This document shows positions 25,352 to 33,566 of a stretch of 39,922 nucleotides of DNA, in pieces; positions within the stretch are counted from its first letter, which is position 1, and each line of letters opens with the position of its first letter. This DNA comes from Planctomycetaceae bacterium (GTDB lineage Bacteria; Planctomycetota; Planctomycetia; Planctomycetales; Planctomycetaceae): NCBI GenBank assembly GCA_015485495.1, contig WFTL01000063.1, positions 1 to 39,922 of the forward strand. Direction: 5' to 3'. Position numbers and translations under genes: made by a program. The notes beneath the pieces are model-generated. The model was not told where the DNA came from. It did no database searches and saw only the letters and a list, made by a program, of their open reading frames with translations.

Positions 25352-25870
25352 ATGTCAAATCGTACCGATGCCATAGCCGACGGACTGCGACTGTCGATCG
25401 CACATGCCCGTCAGCTTCTGGACGGCGTTCCGGCCGATCAGTTTGCCCGATTTGCGGCTCCTGGAGGAACGCCGATCGTATCCAATCATCCGGCGTTCAT
25501 TTACGGCCATCTGGCCCTGTACGCTCCGCGCGTCGTTGAAATGTGCGGTGGTTCTCCGGAACCGGCGCCGGAAGGCTTCGAGGCTCTGTTCGCCAACGGT
25601 GTGGAATGCGTCGATGATGTCGACGGGACCGTTTATCCGCAGCAGGATGTCATCACCGGAGCTTTTTTCGACGCGTACGATGCTGCACTGCAGGCGATTC
25701 GAAAGGCAGAGGATGCTGTTCTGGATCAGCCGAATCCCCTGGGCGGAACGCTGGTGGAACGGTTTCCCACGATCGGATCGATGTGCAGCTTCATGTCGTG
25801 CGGGCATCTGATGCTGCATCTGGGGCAGATGAGTGCCTGGCGGCGGATGCAGGGCCTTGGTCCGGCCTGA
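25352..25870 (+). CDS. DinB-like four-helix metalloprotein
   Basis: A 172-residue protein starting at the ATG after AAGGGGGG. The DinB/YfiT-like superfamily forms a four-helix bundle with three metal-binding histidines. Here H53 in HPAFIYGHLALY and H152/H156 in the C-terminal CGHLMLHLGQMSAWRRMQG fit that triad. Many relatives are thiol-dependent transferases (for example bacillithiol or mycothiol S-transferases), while others have no known activity. It should not be confused with DNA polymerase IV, which shares the name dinB. Its stop codon is 6 nt before the ATG of the FHA-GAF-cyclase, so the two are translationally close and surely co-transcribed. Confidence 0.8.
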   Translation: MSNRTDAIADGLRLSIAHARQLLDGVPADQFARFAAPGGTPIVSNHPAFIYGHLALYAPRVVEMCGGSPEPAPEGFEALFANGVECVDDVDGTVYPQQDVITGAFFDAYDAALQAIRKAEDAVLDQPNPLGGTLVERFPTIGSMCSFMSCGHLMLHLGQMSAWRRMQGLGPA

Positions 25871-25876
25871 TGCGCC

Positions 25877-27643
25877 ATGTTTCGGCTGCTTGCCTTCTAC
25901 CGGGAACGACCTCTGGATCGGCAGTTCGTGCTGTCGGCCGGGGAAACGAAGGTTCTGGGACGGTCGTCGGTGGCGGATTTCTGCACCGACTGGGACAGTC
26001 TGATTTCGCGTCGTCATGTGCGGCTGGAAGGAACACCGACCGGGCTGCGCATCGTCTGTCTGGATGAAGCGTCCAATCCCGTGTTCTTCGACGGGCGGGA
26101 GATTCGAACGGCGGAACTGAGTTCGGGACAGTCGTTCGTGATCGGCAACACACGCTTTGAGCTGCGCGATGTGGTCCTGACGGATTCGCCGGAGGATGTC
26201 CGCGGGGAACTGCGGGCGATTGACCGGAACCGACTGAAGAAGGTGCGTTACAGCGATGCCGACAGGCGGATCGAGATTCTGGCCAGTCTGCCGGACGTGA
26301 TCCGCGAATCCGGTGTGGAGCGGGATCTGAACGTCGGTCTGTGCACGCTGCTGCTTTCAGGGATTTCCGGAGCCGACGCCGTCGCCGTGGTTCGGATCGA
26401 CGATGCCGGGAACGTTGACGTTCTGCATCAGGAATGCCGCGACGACACGGCCGGGACGATTCGCCCCAGTTCGCGCATGATTCGCAGTGCGCTGGATCGC
26501 CAGAAGACGATTCTGCACGAATGGAACGATCCGGCCGCCGGCCGGACCGGCCACTACACACAGGACGCGCGGTTCAACTGGGCATTCTGCACACCGTTTT
26601 TTACGGACATTCATCGCGGCCGGGCCTTCTATGTGGCCGGCGCCGGCATGTCCATGGGCGTGCCGGCTGAGACGGAACAACGGCTGCACCCGGATATCAA
26701 ATTCACGGAATTCATCGCAGAGTTCGCCGGATCACTGCAGCGACAGCGGGTTCTGGAACGCCGGCAGGCCGGGCTGAGACAGTTTTTTTCGCCGCCGGTT
26801 CTGGAGGCCATCGGAGACGACCTGGACACGTCTCTGCTGGAACCGCGGGAATGCGATGTGGCCGTTCTGTTCTGCGATCTGCGCGGTTTCAGCAGGCGGG
26901 CAGAAGAGACCGATGATCTGCTGGGCCTGCTGGACCGGGTCAGTCTCGCGCTGGAAGTGATGACCAGGCAGATTCTGAAGTTCGGAGGCGTGACGGGTGA
27001 TTTTCAGGGCGATGCGGCTCTCGGATTCTGGGGATGGCCCATCGAATCGGAAGAAGCCCCGCTGAATGCCTGCCGGGCGGCGCTGGCCATTCGCCAGGAA
27101 TTCGCCCGAGCGAACACGGATCCCCGACACCCGCTGTACGACTTCGATACGAGCATCGGTGTGGCCTGGGGACGGGCCGTGGCCGGAAAAATCGGAACGC
27201 GGGATCAGGTGAAGGTGACCGTGTTCGGACCGGTGGTCAATCTGGCCAGCCGACTGGAAAGCATGACGCGTCTGCTGCACGTCCCGGTCCTGATCGACGA
27301 ACGTCTGGATCACCTGGTGAGAACCCGCATGGATCCGGATGAAGGACGTGTCCGACGTCTGGTGCGGCTGCAGCCATACGGCATGGACCGGCCGCTGCTG
27401 GTCAGTGAGCTGGTGCCGCCGGAGTCGGAGCTGCCGATGCTCACATCGGAGCATCTTACAGAATTCGAGCGGGGAGTGGATGCTTTTCTGGCCGGTGACT
27501 GGGAGGCCGCCTGGTCGTTTCTGCACCGCATGCCACCGGATGACCGGGCTCAGGATTTTCTTGCCATGCACATCACGCACCATCATCGCCGTCCGCCGGA
27601 TGACTGGGACGGTGTGATCCGCGGACTGTCCAAAGGAAGCTGA
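25877..27643 (+). CDS. FHA-GAF-class III nucleotidyl cyclase with atypical specificity residues
   Basis: A 588-residue cytosolic signalling protein. An N-terminal FHA domain (about 5-100; GRSS at 28-31, ISRRHVRLE at 43-51) should bind phosphothreonine. A GAF-like sensor (about 135-295) comes next, followed by a class III cyclase domain (about 322-480). Both metal-binding aspartates are present, D334 (LFCDLRGFS) and D379 (GDAALGFWG), as are the transition-state N455 and R459 (VVNLASRLES). The two residues that select adenine differ: the usual Lys four residues before D379 is D375, and the usual Asp/Thr in the GDxVN motif is P452. Substrate is therefore uncertain. The FHA domain suggests control by Ser/Thr kinases, such as the one at 33.6 kb. 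It is co-transcribed with the DinB-like gene. Confidence 0.88.
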   Translation: MFRLLAFYRERPLDRQFVLSAGETKVLGRSSVADFCTDWDSLISRRHVRLEGTPTGLRIVCLDEASNPVFFDGREIRTAELSSGQSFVIGNTRFELRDVVLTDSPEDVRGELRAIDRNRLKKVRYSDADRRIEILASLPDVIRESGVERDLNVGLCTLLLSGISGADAVAVVRIDDAGNVDVLHQECRDDTAGTIRPSSRMIRSALDRQKTILHEWNDPAAGRTGHYTQDARFNWAFCTPFFTDIHRGRAFYVAGAGMSMGVPAETEQRLHPDIKFTEFIAEFAGSLQRQRVLERRQAGLRQFFSPPVLEAIGDDLDTSLLEPRECDVAVLFCDLRGFSRRAEETDDLLGLLDRVSLALEVMTRQILKFGGVTGDFQGDAALGFWGWPIESEEAPLNACRAALAIRQEFARANTDPRHPLYDFDTSIGVAWGRAVAGKIGTRDQVKVTVFGPVVNLASRLESMTRLLHVPVLIDERLDHLVRTRMDPDEGRVRRLVRLQPYGMDRPLLVSELVPPESELPMLTSEHLTEFERGVDAFLAGDWEAAWSFLHRMPPDDRAQDFLAMHITHHHRRPPDDWDGVIRGLSKGS

Positions 27644-27690
27644 CGGGCTGTTTCCGAGTCCGACCGGCGGCACACATTCACAGCAGATCG

Positions 27691-27711
27691 ACAGTCCGGA
27701 GGCGGGACTGT
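27691..27711 (+). repeat. Inverted repeat with GGAGG in the loop, upstream of the HD-GYP gene
   Basis: Arms ACAGTCC and GGACTGT enclose GGAGGCG. No T-run follows, so it is not an ordinary terminator. The 229-nt gap (27644-27872) otherwise contains an A-rich TAAAAC at 27725-27730 that may be a -10 element. Confidence 0.4.
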
Positions 27712-27872
27712 GCCGATTGTGCCGACTAAAACGGTGCGCTGACGGTTCAAAACATGGGGCGCGGCCGCGTCGCCACGGATGCATGTGCAAGGCTTGCAGG
27801 GCATCGGGCGCCGTTTCCGGACGGTCCGCCCCGGCTGTTCCGACGCCTTCTTCCACTGCAAAAATCGGTTCC

Positions 27873-29489
27873 GTGGTCACTTCTTCCGAGCAATTCGATG
27901 ATGCTGCGATGGCTCTGGTGGAGCATCTGTTCGGATCCGGATGGGATTTGTGGACGACCGATGCGGGACTGCGCAGAGTGCGGCAGGGGCTGACACAGGC
28001 GTCGCATCCCCATCGGTCCGTCCCGGCGGCCGTTCGCACTCAGATTGCTCAGACCGCAGCGAACGGCTGCGTGCAGTTTCGTCCGATGCAGAGTGGCTAT
28101 CTGTGCACCGTTCCTCTGACCCGCGGCGCCTGTCCCCGGGTGGCTCTGGGACGTCTGTCGCATCAGCAGGCCGCAGATCTGCTCAACACCCTGATGGACC
28201 GTCCGTTGAATCGAGCGAGCGGTCGGCCGGTGGACAACGCCCCGCTTCAGCCGATGCGTTCCGATCGGCTGGAATGGCTGGTGCGTCTGCCGGCAGACGC
28301 TTTTCCCGGACCGATGGAACAGTCGGTGCAGGAAACAGCCGCCCGGATCCTTCCCGCGCTCAGACGTCTGTTGCACGCCCGATCGGTTGTGCTGCAGGAG
28401 ATCGATGAAGATGAACCGGAGAGCGGCGGCCGGCGGTGGCGGATCGTGTGGGCGGACGGAGACGAGGTGCCGGAAGAGGTTCTGAACCGGCTGAACGAAC
28501 GGGGCGCGTCGGACAGCACGGACATCGGCGGAACCTGCATGTCCGTTCGTTCCGAGAAACGGCCGGCCGGATATTCTGACGGGATTCCGTCGGTCATTCA
28601 GGTTCCGGTCAACTGGCCGGGCCGGCTTCCGGGCCGTCTGCTGGCGGTGAACAGAGAACACCGTGTCGGGAAAGTCGATGTTTCCGGTGTCGGGGCAGGC
28701 GGTGCATCGTCTGGATTCGAAGAATTTCGGGACGAAGATCGATATCTGCTGCAGGCGGCCGCATCGGCGCTGGAAACCGGATGCGGCATTCAGAATCTGC
28801 ATGAAGATCGCCAGGAGCTGCTGACAGGAATCGTGCGCAGTCTGGTGAACGTGCTGGATGCGAAAGATTCCTACACCAGCGGACACAGTGACCGCGTGGC
28901 GGAATATGCCCGGCTTACGGCACAGCACATGGGTCTGAGCGGCGAGGAATGCGAACAGATCTGTCTGGCCGGTCTGCTCCATGACATCGGCAAGGTCGCC
29001 ATTCCCGATGACATTCTGAACAAACCGGGACGTCTGAATGAGCAGGAAACCCGGCTGGTTCAGCGTCATCCGGTGACCGGGTACGAGATTCTGAAACCCC
29101 TGAACAGTCTCAGTCGCGTTCTGCCAGGGGTGCTGCATCATCACGAATCCTGGGATGGCAGCGGATATCCTGATGGTCTGTCCGGACGTGCCATTCCGCT
29201 GCAGGCGCGGATTCTGGCGGTGGCCGATGCCTGGGATGCCATGACCAGCCGGCGTTCTTACCGCGCGGCTCTGCCTGTGTCTCAGGCCAGGCAGATCCTG
29301 CAGGACGGCGCCGGAAGGCAGTGGGATCCTGAATGTGTGGCTGCCGTGCTGCGCTGCATCGACACGAAGCGAATCCGTCTCGATGCGTCCCACCGCCGTC
29401 CGTCCCGTCCGGAATTCATTCGCCAGGCAGCCACGCGGTCCCTGCTGCGATGGCCAGGCAGCCACGCGGTACGGCTGACCGATGAATGA
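27873..29489 (+). CDS. GAF-like and HD-GYP phosphodiesterase
   Basis: HD-GYP enzymes hydrolyse cyclic di-GMP and related cyclic dinucleotides. The core is intact: HSDRVAEYARLTAQHMGL, LLHDIGKVAIPDDILNKPGRL (HD at about 370-371), HPVTGYEIL, LHHHESWDGSGYPDGL (GYP at about 431-433) and ILAVADAWDAMTSRRSYR. Before it lie about 300 residues with a GAF-like sensor (about 150-305). The start is uncertain: the GTG at 27873 gives 538 residues, and the frame is open to a TTG at 27717, but the added residues look non-coding and no site has a good Shine-Dalgarno. The C-terminus contains an 18-bp direct repeat. It follows the cyclase by 229 nt. Confidence 0.9.
   Translation: MVTSSEQFDDAAMALVEHLFGSGWDLWTTDAGLRRVRQGLTQASHPHRSVPAAVRTQIAQTAANGCVQFRPMQSGYLCTVPLTRGACPRVALGRLSHQQAADLLNTLMDRPLNRASGRPVDNAPLQPMRSDRLEWLVRLPADAFPGPMEQSVQETAARILPALRRLLHARSVVLQEIDEDEPESGGRRWRIVWADGDEVPEEVLNRLNERGASDSTDIGGTCMSVRSEKRPAGYSDGIPSVIQVPVNWPGRLPGRLLAVNREHRVGKVDVSGVGAGGASSGFEEFRDEDRYLLQAAASALETGCGIQNLHEDRQELLTGIVRSLVNVLDAKDSYTSGHSDRVAEYARLTAQHMGLSGEECEQICLAGLLHDIGKVAIPDDILNKPGRLNEQETRLVQRHPVTGYEILKPLNSLSRVLPGVLHHHESWDGSGYPDGLSGRAIPLQARILAVADAWDAMTSRRSYRAALPVSQARQILQDGAGRQWDPECVAAVLRCIDTKRIRLDASHRRPSRPEFIRQAATRSLLRWPGSHAVRLTDE
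29422..29470 (+). repeat. 18-bp direct repeat at the 3' end of the HD-GYP gene
   Basis: GCCAGGCAGCCACGCGGT occurs perfectly at 29422-29439 and 29453-29470, 31 bp apart. The two copies are read in different frames, so it is a DNA-level duplication rather than a protein repeat. It adds a short Arg-rich tail to the protein. Confidence 0.8.
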
Positions 29490-29597
29490 CGGATGACAGG
29501 TGGCCGGCATCGTGTCGGCACACGGAGTGCAGCACCCACATCCTGGCAGGCCGTCCTGTCGGAGCCGTCGGCGGACCGGTACACGCGACGAAGCAAA

Positions 29598-31055
29598 TCA
29601 GCGTGTTTCCTGCGGCAGGTCGGCCGACCAGCATTCTTCTTCCAGACAGCGGACCACGTTCCAGGCCGGGTGCAGCGAACTGTCGGAACGAAGCAGTCCC
29701 TCCCGGCTGTCGTGGCTTTCCCACGGGTCGAACACAATTCCCGTAACGCGTTCCTTCGACAGACACATCAGCAGCGTCTGGTGGATCCACTGGGCCTGAC
29801 CGGCTGCGATTTCCTGGGGACGTTCGGAATCGGGAAAAAACCGGGGCAGTCCGAGGACGACGTTGAGCGGCATCTGCAGCAAAGACCAGTGATCCAGAAG
29901 CTGGGACAGTCCGAGGTGGTCTCTGGGAAGGCTCCAGAACGGCGGACGGACGGGTTCCTGCACCGCGACACGGATATCCAGACTCACATCGCTGATGCGC
30001 ACGCCGGTGCGCCGCAGCGTGTCGATGAACTGAATGGGAGACAGACAGTTATCGGGGCTGCCGAGGGATTCTCCCCAGGGCTGGACGATGCGCAGACTGA
30101 TCTGAATCTGCTCGTCGACCTGGCGGGCCGCTTCGACCGCGGCGATCACCAGGTTGAGACGATCTTCTTCGGAGAGCCGGACGGCATCGCCGCGGTTGCC
30201 GCCGCACACGATTTCCCAGTGGCGGATTCGTCCAATGTACCGGCTGACGACGGTCTCCACGAAATCGGCCGCGAAACTCTGCAGATTGACCAGATCGCTC
30301 TTCCAGGGCCGGATCCATTCCGGAAGTGTGTCATCGACCAGATCGATCAGCGGACCGCCCTGAATCAGAAGACGGTGTTCGGTGGCCCAGTCGACCAGTT
30401 CATCCAGGGCATCCCATTCGTAGTGGCCGTCCTTCGGTTCCAGATCGGACCAGCGGGTTCGCAGTGCCGCGGAGGAGAACACTTTCAGGAACTGTTCGGG
30501 CTGCCGGGGGACCGTGTGCAGGGAGCAGCCCAGTGAGACCGGGAAATGAGATGTGCGTTCGCGGCGCCACGCAAGTCGCTGTCCGGTGTACAGGCGACAC
30601 AGTTCGCCAATGGCGTCGCGGGTGATCAGCAGAGATTCGATCGCGTCCGCGGCCGATCCGGATGCTGTGGCCGATCGGAAGAAGGTCCTTTGCGCATCGT
30701 GCATCAGACGGGTGATCGTGTCGGACACCGCCAGGCCGGCCCCCGTCCAGATACCGAAATAGTTCCTCAGACGAGACAGCTCCCCGCGGGCCAGTTCGAC
30801 TTCCAGACGATACGGTTCGCTTCGTTCGCACAGGCTGGTTGAGTGAGTGATGACAGGAGCCGCCCTGGGATGCGGCCGGTAAAGAAGCCGCAGGTGGCTG
30901 CTGTCGTTCCGCGGCCGTACGCAGACCAGGGTGCGGTCCTCCAGGGTCGTCTGCGAGGGAATGATTCGTCCGTCGAATGTCACGAAGTCGGCGCGATCCA
31001 GCCCGTACGCCGGAATATATTCCGGATATTCCACGTCGAACTGAATGGTGCCCAT
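29598..31055 (-). CDS. GH10-like (xylanase-fold) protein lacking catalytic residues
   Basis: A 485-residue protein without signal peptide. Residues 1 to about 175 form a beta-rich, then helical N-terminal region I do not recognise. From about 176 the sequence follows glycoside hydrolase family 10: SSAALRTRWSDLEPKDGHYEW, then ALDELVDWATEHRLLIQG and LPEWI match the block that reads KWxxxEPxxGxYxW...GHTLVWH...PxW in xylanases. The key residues are not conserved: GHTLVWH is GGPLIDL (232-239 region), the acid/base motif WDVVNE is WEIVCG (280-285), and the nucleophile segment TELD reads VSLD (357-360). A TIM-barrel fold with binding or novel activity is more likely than xylan hydrolysis. It is divergent from purC through overlapping promoters. 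Confidence 0.75.
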   Translation of the reverse strand: MGTIQFDVEYPEYIPAYGLDRADFVTFDGRIIPSQTTLEDRTLVCVRPRNDSSHLRLLYRPHPRAAPVITHSTSLCERSEPYRLEVELARGELSRLRNYFGIWTGAGLAVSDTITRLMHDAQRTFFRSATASGSAADAIESLLITRDAIGELCRLYTGQRLAWRRERTSHFPVSLGCSLHTVPRQPEQFLKVFSSAALRTRWSDLEPKDGHYEWDALDELVDWATEHRLLIQGGPLIDLVDDTLPEWIRPWKSDLVNLQSFAADFVETVVSRYIGRIRHWEIVCGGNRGDAVRLSEEDRLNLVIAAVEAARQVDEQIQISLRIVQPWGESLGSPDNCLSPIQFIDTLRRTGVRISDVSLDIRVAVQEPVRPPFWSLPRDHLGLSQLLDHWSLLQMPLNVVLGLPRFFPDSERPQEIAAGQAQWIHQTLLMCLSKERVTGIVFDPWESHDSREGLLRSDSSLHPAWNVVRCLEEECWSADLPQETR

Positions 31056-31088
31056 GAGGTTCTGTTCTGCAGGGAAGTGAGGAACATC

Positions 31089-31134
31089 TGTTGAACAATC
31101 TCAGTCTATGCCGCCGTCGGTCGGTTGTTCAACA
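31089..31134. repeat. 10-bp inverted repeat in the GH10-like/purC divergent region
   Basis: TGTTGAACAA (31089-31098) and TTGTTCAACA (31125-31134) are perfect complements 26 bp apart. One copy overlaps the -35 elements of both divergent promoters and the other lies at the predicted start point of the minus-strand promoter, an arrangement suited to a looping repressor. Confidence 0.6.
31103..31132 (-). promoter_or_regulatory. Candidate promoter for the GH10-like gene
   Basis: Minus-strand TTGAAC and TAGACT are spaced 18 nt, with about 45 nt to the start codon. Its -35 shares bases with the purC -35. Confidence 0.55.
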
Positions 31135-31153
31135 CGGTTGCCGCCGTTAGACT
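31125..31153 (+). promoter_or_regulatory. Candidate promoter for purC
   Basis: TTGTTC and TAGACT are spaced exactly 17 nt. The -10 hexamer is identical to that of the divergent promoter. A leader of about 125 nt would precede purC; it shows no purine riboswitch that I recognise. Confidence 0.55.
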
Positions 31154-31286
31154 CTGCCGCCCGCTGAGAATGCGCGCCGCCGGCCTGCAATGTCCCGCTC
31201 TTCGGAAAACGACCGCGCGGACCAGGCGTTTTGCCGGCCGTTTCGGGCATTCCTGACATGTGTCTTTTCTGAGGGGATCCTGCGCA

Positions 31287-32162
31287 ATGACGGTTGTTGT
31301 CGAAAGCCGGCTGACCGGTATTCCTGTGAAACGCGGCAAGGTTCGTGATGTGTACGACCTGGGCGATACGCTGCTGTTCGTGGCCACAGATCGGATCAGC
31401 GCATTCGATTATGTGCTGCCGACCGGAATCCCCCGAAAGGGGGAAGTGCTGACCAGAATGAGCGAATTCTGGTTCGAACAGCTCGATGTGCCGCATCATT
31501 TCCTGACAACGGATCTTTCGGAAGTTGATCTTCCGGATGACACGGACATCGATCTGCTGCAGGGGCGCAGCATGGTTGTTCGGCGGACACAGGTCATTCC
31601 CATCGAATGTGTCGTTCGTGGTTACCTGGCAGGGTCCGGCTGGAAGGAATACTGCCGGACGGGAACTGTCTGCGGGCTGCCTCTGCCGGAAGGCCTGCAG
31701 GAAAGCAGTCGGCTCCCGGAGCCTCTGTTCACGCCGTCCACCAAGGCCGAAGAAGGTCATGACGAAAACATCAGCTTCGAACAGATGGTGGAGACCGTGG
31801 GGCAGGAACTGAGCGAAAAGCTCCGGGATCTCAGCCTGAAAATCTACACTCAGGGCGCTGATCTGGCCCGGGAACGGGGCATCATTCTGGCCGATACGAA
31901 GTTCGAATTCGGCCTGCTCGACAGCGAAGTGCTGCTCATCGATGAAGTCCTCACTCCGGACAGTTCACGATTCTGGCCGGAATCGGAGTATGCTCCCGGA
32001 CGCGGTCAGCCGTCGTTCGACAAACAGTACGTCCGAGACTGGCTCATCGATTCCGGATGGGATCGGAACAGCCCGCCGCCGGAACTGCCTCCGGATGTCG
32101 TCGAACGGACGACGGCCCGTTACATCGAAGCCTACGAGACTCTGACCGGCCGGATCTTCTGA
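31287..32162 (+). CDS. purC: Phosphoribosylaminoimidazole-succinocarboxamide synthase
   Basis: Condenses CAIR with aspartate using ATP in purine synthesis. The ATG at 31287 follows GAGGGG about 10 nt upstream and yields 291 residues (the longer, yeast-like SAICAR synthase class); a GTG at 31260 would add 9 residues. Motifs: [32 protein letters not shown] (about 14-45, ATP-binding lid), [18 protein letters not shown] (family signature 1), [15 protein letters not shown]-like [15 protein letters not shown], and [11 protein letters not shown] (signature 2) with [13 protein letters not shown]. The protein is complete. No other purine gene is adjacent. It converges with the aldose epimerase gene, with 38 nt between the stops. 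Confidence 0.95.
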   Translation: MTVVVESRLTGIPVKRGKVRDVYDLGDTLLFVATDRISAFDYVLPTGIPRKGEVLTRMSEFWFEQLDVPHHFLTTDLSEVDLPDDTDIDLLQGRSMVVRRTQVIPIECVVRGYLAGSGWKEYCRTGTVCGLPLPEGLQESSRLPEPLFTPSTKAEEGHDENISFEQMVETVGQELSEKLRDLSLKIYTQGADLARERGIILADTKFEFGLLDSEVLLIDEVLTPDSSRFWPESEYAPGRGQPSFDKQYVRDWLIDSGWDRNSPPPELPPDVVERTTARYIEAYETLTGRIF

Positions 32163-32200
32163 ACCGTCGCCGGCTGTCGCCGATTGCCGAACTCAGACCG

Positions 32201-33169
32201 TCAGAAGCGGACGTCGATATCGACGAAGCCCTGCCAGGAATCTCCGGGAGACATCACCCGCAGTCCTGTATCGTGCCCCTGCTGCTGCAGGTTGATGGCA
32301 TCGGTGCAGCAGGTGTACGGTTCCAGGCAGACAGCGGTGGTCCAGGGAGGCGTGAAAGCGACCAGTTCCTGAAAGTCGCCGGAAAACCGCTGGGTCACGC
32401 TGCGGCCACTGACCGGGTCGGAAAGCCGGGTCGTCACGGATCCGTCTTCGTCCGGCCGCAGTCCGTGGTAGGCGGTGTCCAGTTTCAGACGCCCGTATTC
32501 GGGTGACTGCGAAAGGTCTGACCGGGGCGGCAGATCGGTGATGTTTCCCGTCGGCAGGCAGTCGACCAGTTCCCGAAGCTGCTGCACCGGAGCAAAAATC
32601 TTCACGTTGTCGGCCGGCCATTCTTTTGCCAGAGGAAGCCGGAAGTACGTGTGCGTGCCGATTCCCCAGGGCAGGGGCCTTTCTGACGGATTGTGCACCG
32701 TCAGACGGGAATGCAGACACGTGCCCCGGATTTCGTAACGGACGGTCAGTTCGGCATCCGCCGGCCACAGGCTCGCGCGGTCGGGTGCATCGGTGCTGAT
32801 CCGGAACACGCCGGTGACAGATGATTCCGACTGATTGGTCACGCGCCACGGGCGATCCAGACAGAGACCGTGAATCGCGTTTCCCGCTCCATCGAATGCC
32901 ACCTGGGACTCGGGCAGCCGGTATTCCTGACCGTCCCAGAAGAAACGTCCCGACCGAATGCGATTGGGATAGGGAAACAGAATGGGAATGCCGCTGTGAG
33001 AAGGCGGACACGAACCGTGTTCGAATTCCGGATCGGAAGCCAGAACATGCAGCTCCTGCTGGCCCTGGCGGGCTGTGAATTCGAAACAGTTGAATCCGCA
33101 GGTGACGGAAATGCGGGCGGACGATCCGGTCTGGGGATCGCCAATACGAACAGTTTCAGTGGTCGGCAT
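32201..33169 (-). CDS. Aldose 1-epimerase (mutarotase) family protein
   Basis: A 322-residue protein of the galactose mutarotase-like beta-sandwich fold, interconverting alpha and beta anomers of sugars. Recognisable elements are SHSGIPILFPYPNRI (58-71; substrate Arg R70), GNAIHGL with H100, GIGTHTYFRLP with the catalytic acid H173, and AVCLEPYTCCTDAIN near the C-terminus with the predicted catalytic base Glu. Substrate could be glucose, galactose or a phosphorylated sugar (YeaD-like); sequence does not decide. No signal peptide is present. It is divergent from the Ser/Thr kinase. An extended -10 candidate (TGC then TATGGT on the minus strand, 33233-33241) lies about 65 nt upstream. Confidence 0.88.
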   Translation of the reverse strand: MPTTETVRIGDPQTGSSARISVTCGFNCFEFTARQGQQELHVLASDPEFEHGSCPPSHSGIPILFPYPNRIRSGRFFWDGQEYRLPESQVAFDGAGNAIHGLCLDRPWRVTNQSESSVTGVFRISTDAPDRASLWPADAELTVRYEIRGTCLHSRLTVHNPSERPLPWGIGTHTYFRLPLAKEWPADNVKIFAPVQQLRELVDCLPTGNITDLPPRSDLSQSPEYGRLKLDTAYHGLRPDEDGSVTTRLSDPVSGRSVTQRFSGDFQELVAFTPPWTTAVCLEPYTCCTDAINLQQQGHDTGLRVMSPGDSWQGFVDIDVRF

Positions 33170-33401
33170 AACGGCTTTTCGGAAAGGCAGAGCGAACAGG
33201 AGTTCCCTTCAGAGCACACATGCGAAAAAAATACCATAGCACCGTTCCGGTCTCAGTACATGCAAGGAACCGGGACCACCGGAATTCGGAACCAGGAAGG
33301 TCCGTCTTTCGGCAGAACCACTGTCCGATGCATTCTGCGTTGAATGGGATTCCAGACAGGCAATTCGGATCGGCCGTCGGACCGGTTCCGCGGATGCAGA
33401 G

Positions 33402-33430
33402 TTGCGGTGTCGGTTCGGTCGGAGTAACCT
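33402..33430 (+). promoter_or_regulatory. Candidate promoter for the Ser/Thr kinase
   Basis: TTGCGG and TAACCT are spaced 17 nt, with a leader of about 130 nt. The 397-nt divergent gap (33170-33566) also contains an A-run (33226-33231) near the epimerase side; I see no gene in it. Confidence 0.45.
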
Positions 33431-33566
33431 GGCGGTTCGATGGGAGCGCCTGTGCTGTCGGCGGTCTGCAGCGGCTGCTGGTCAGCGCGGGGCAGGGCTT
33501 TCTGACAGGGCCGCAGTTGTGACAGATCATTCGGACGGAGGACCTCGTTCGCGCGGCGAGACCGGC

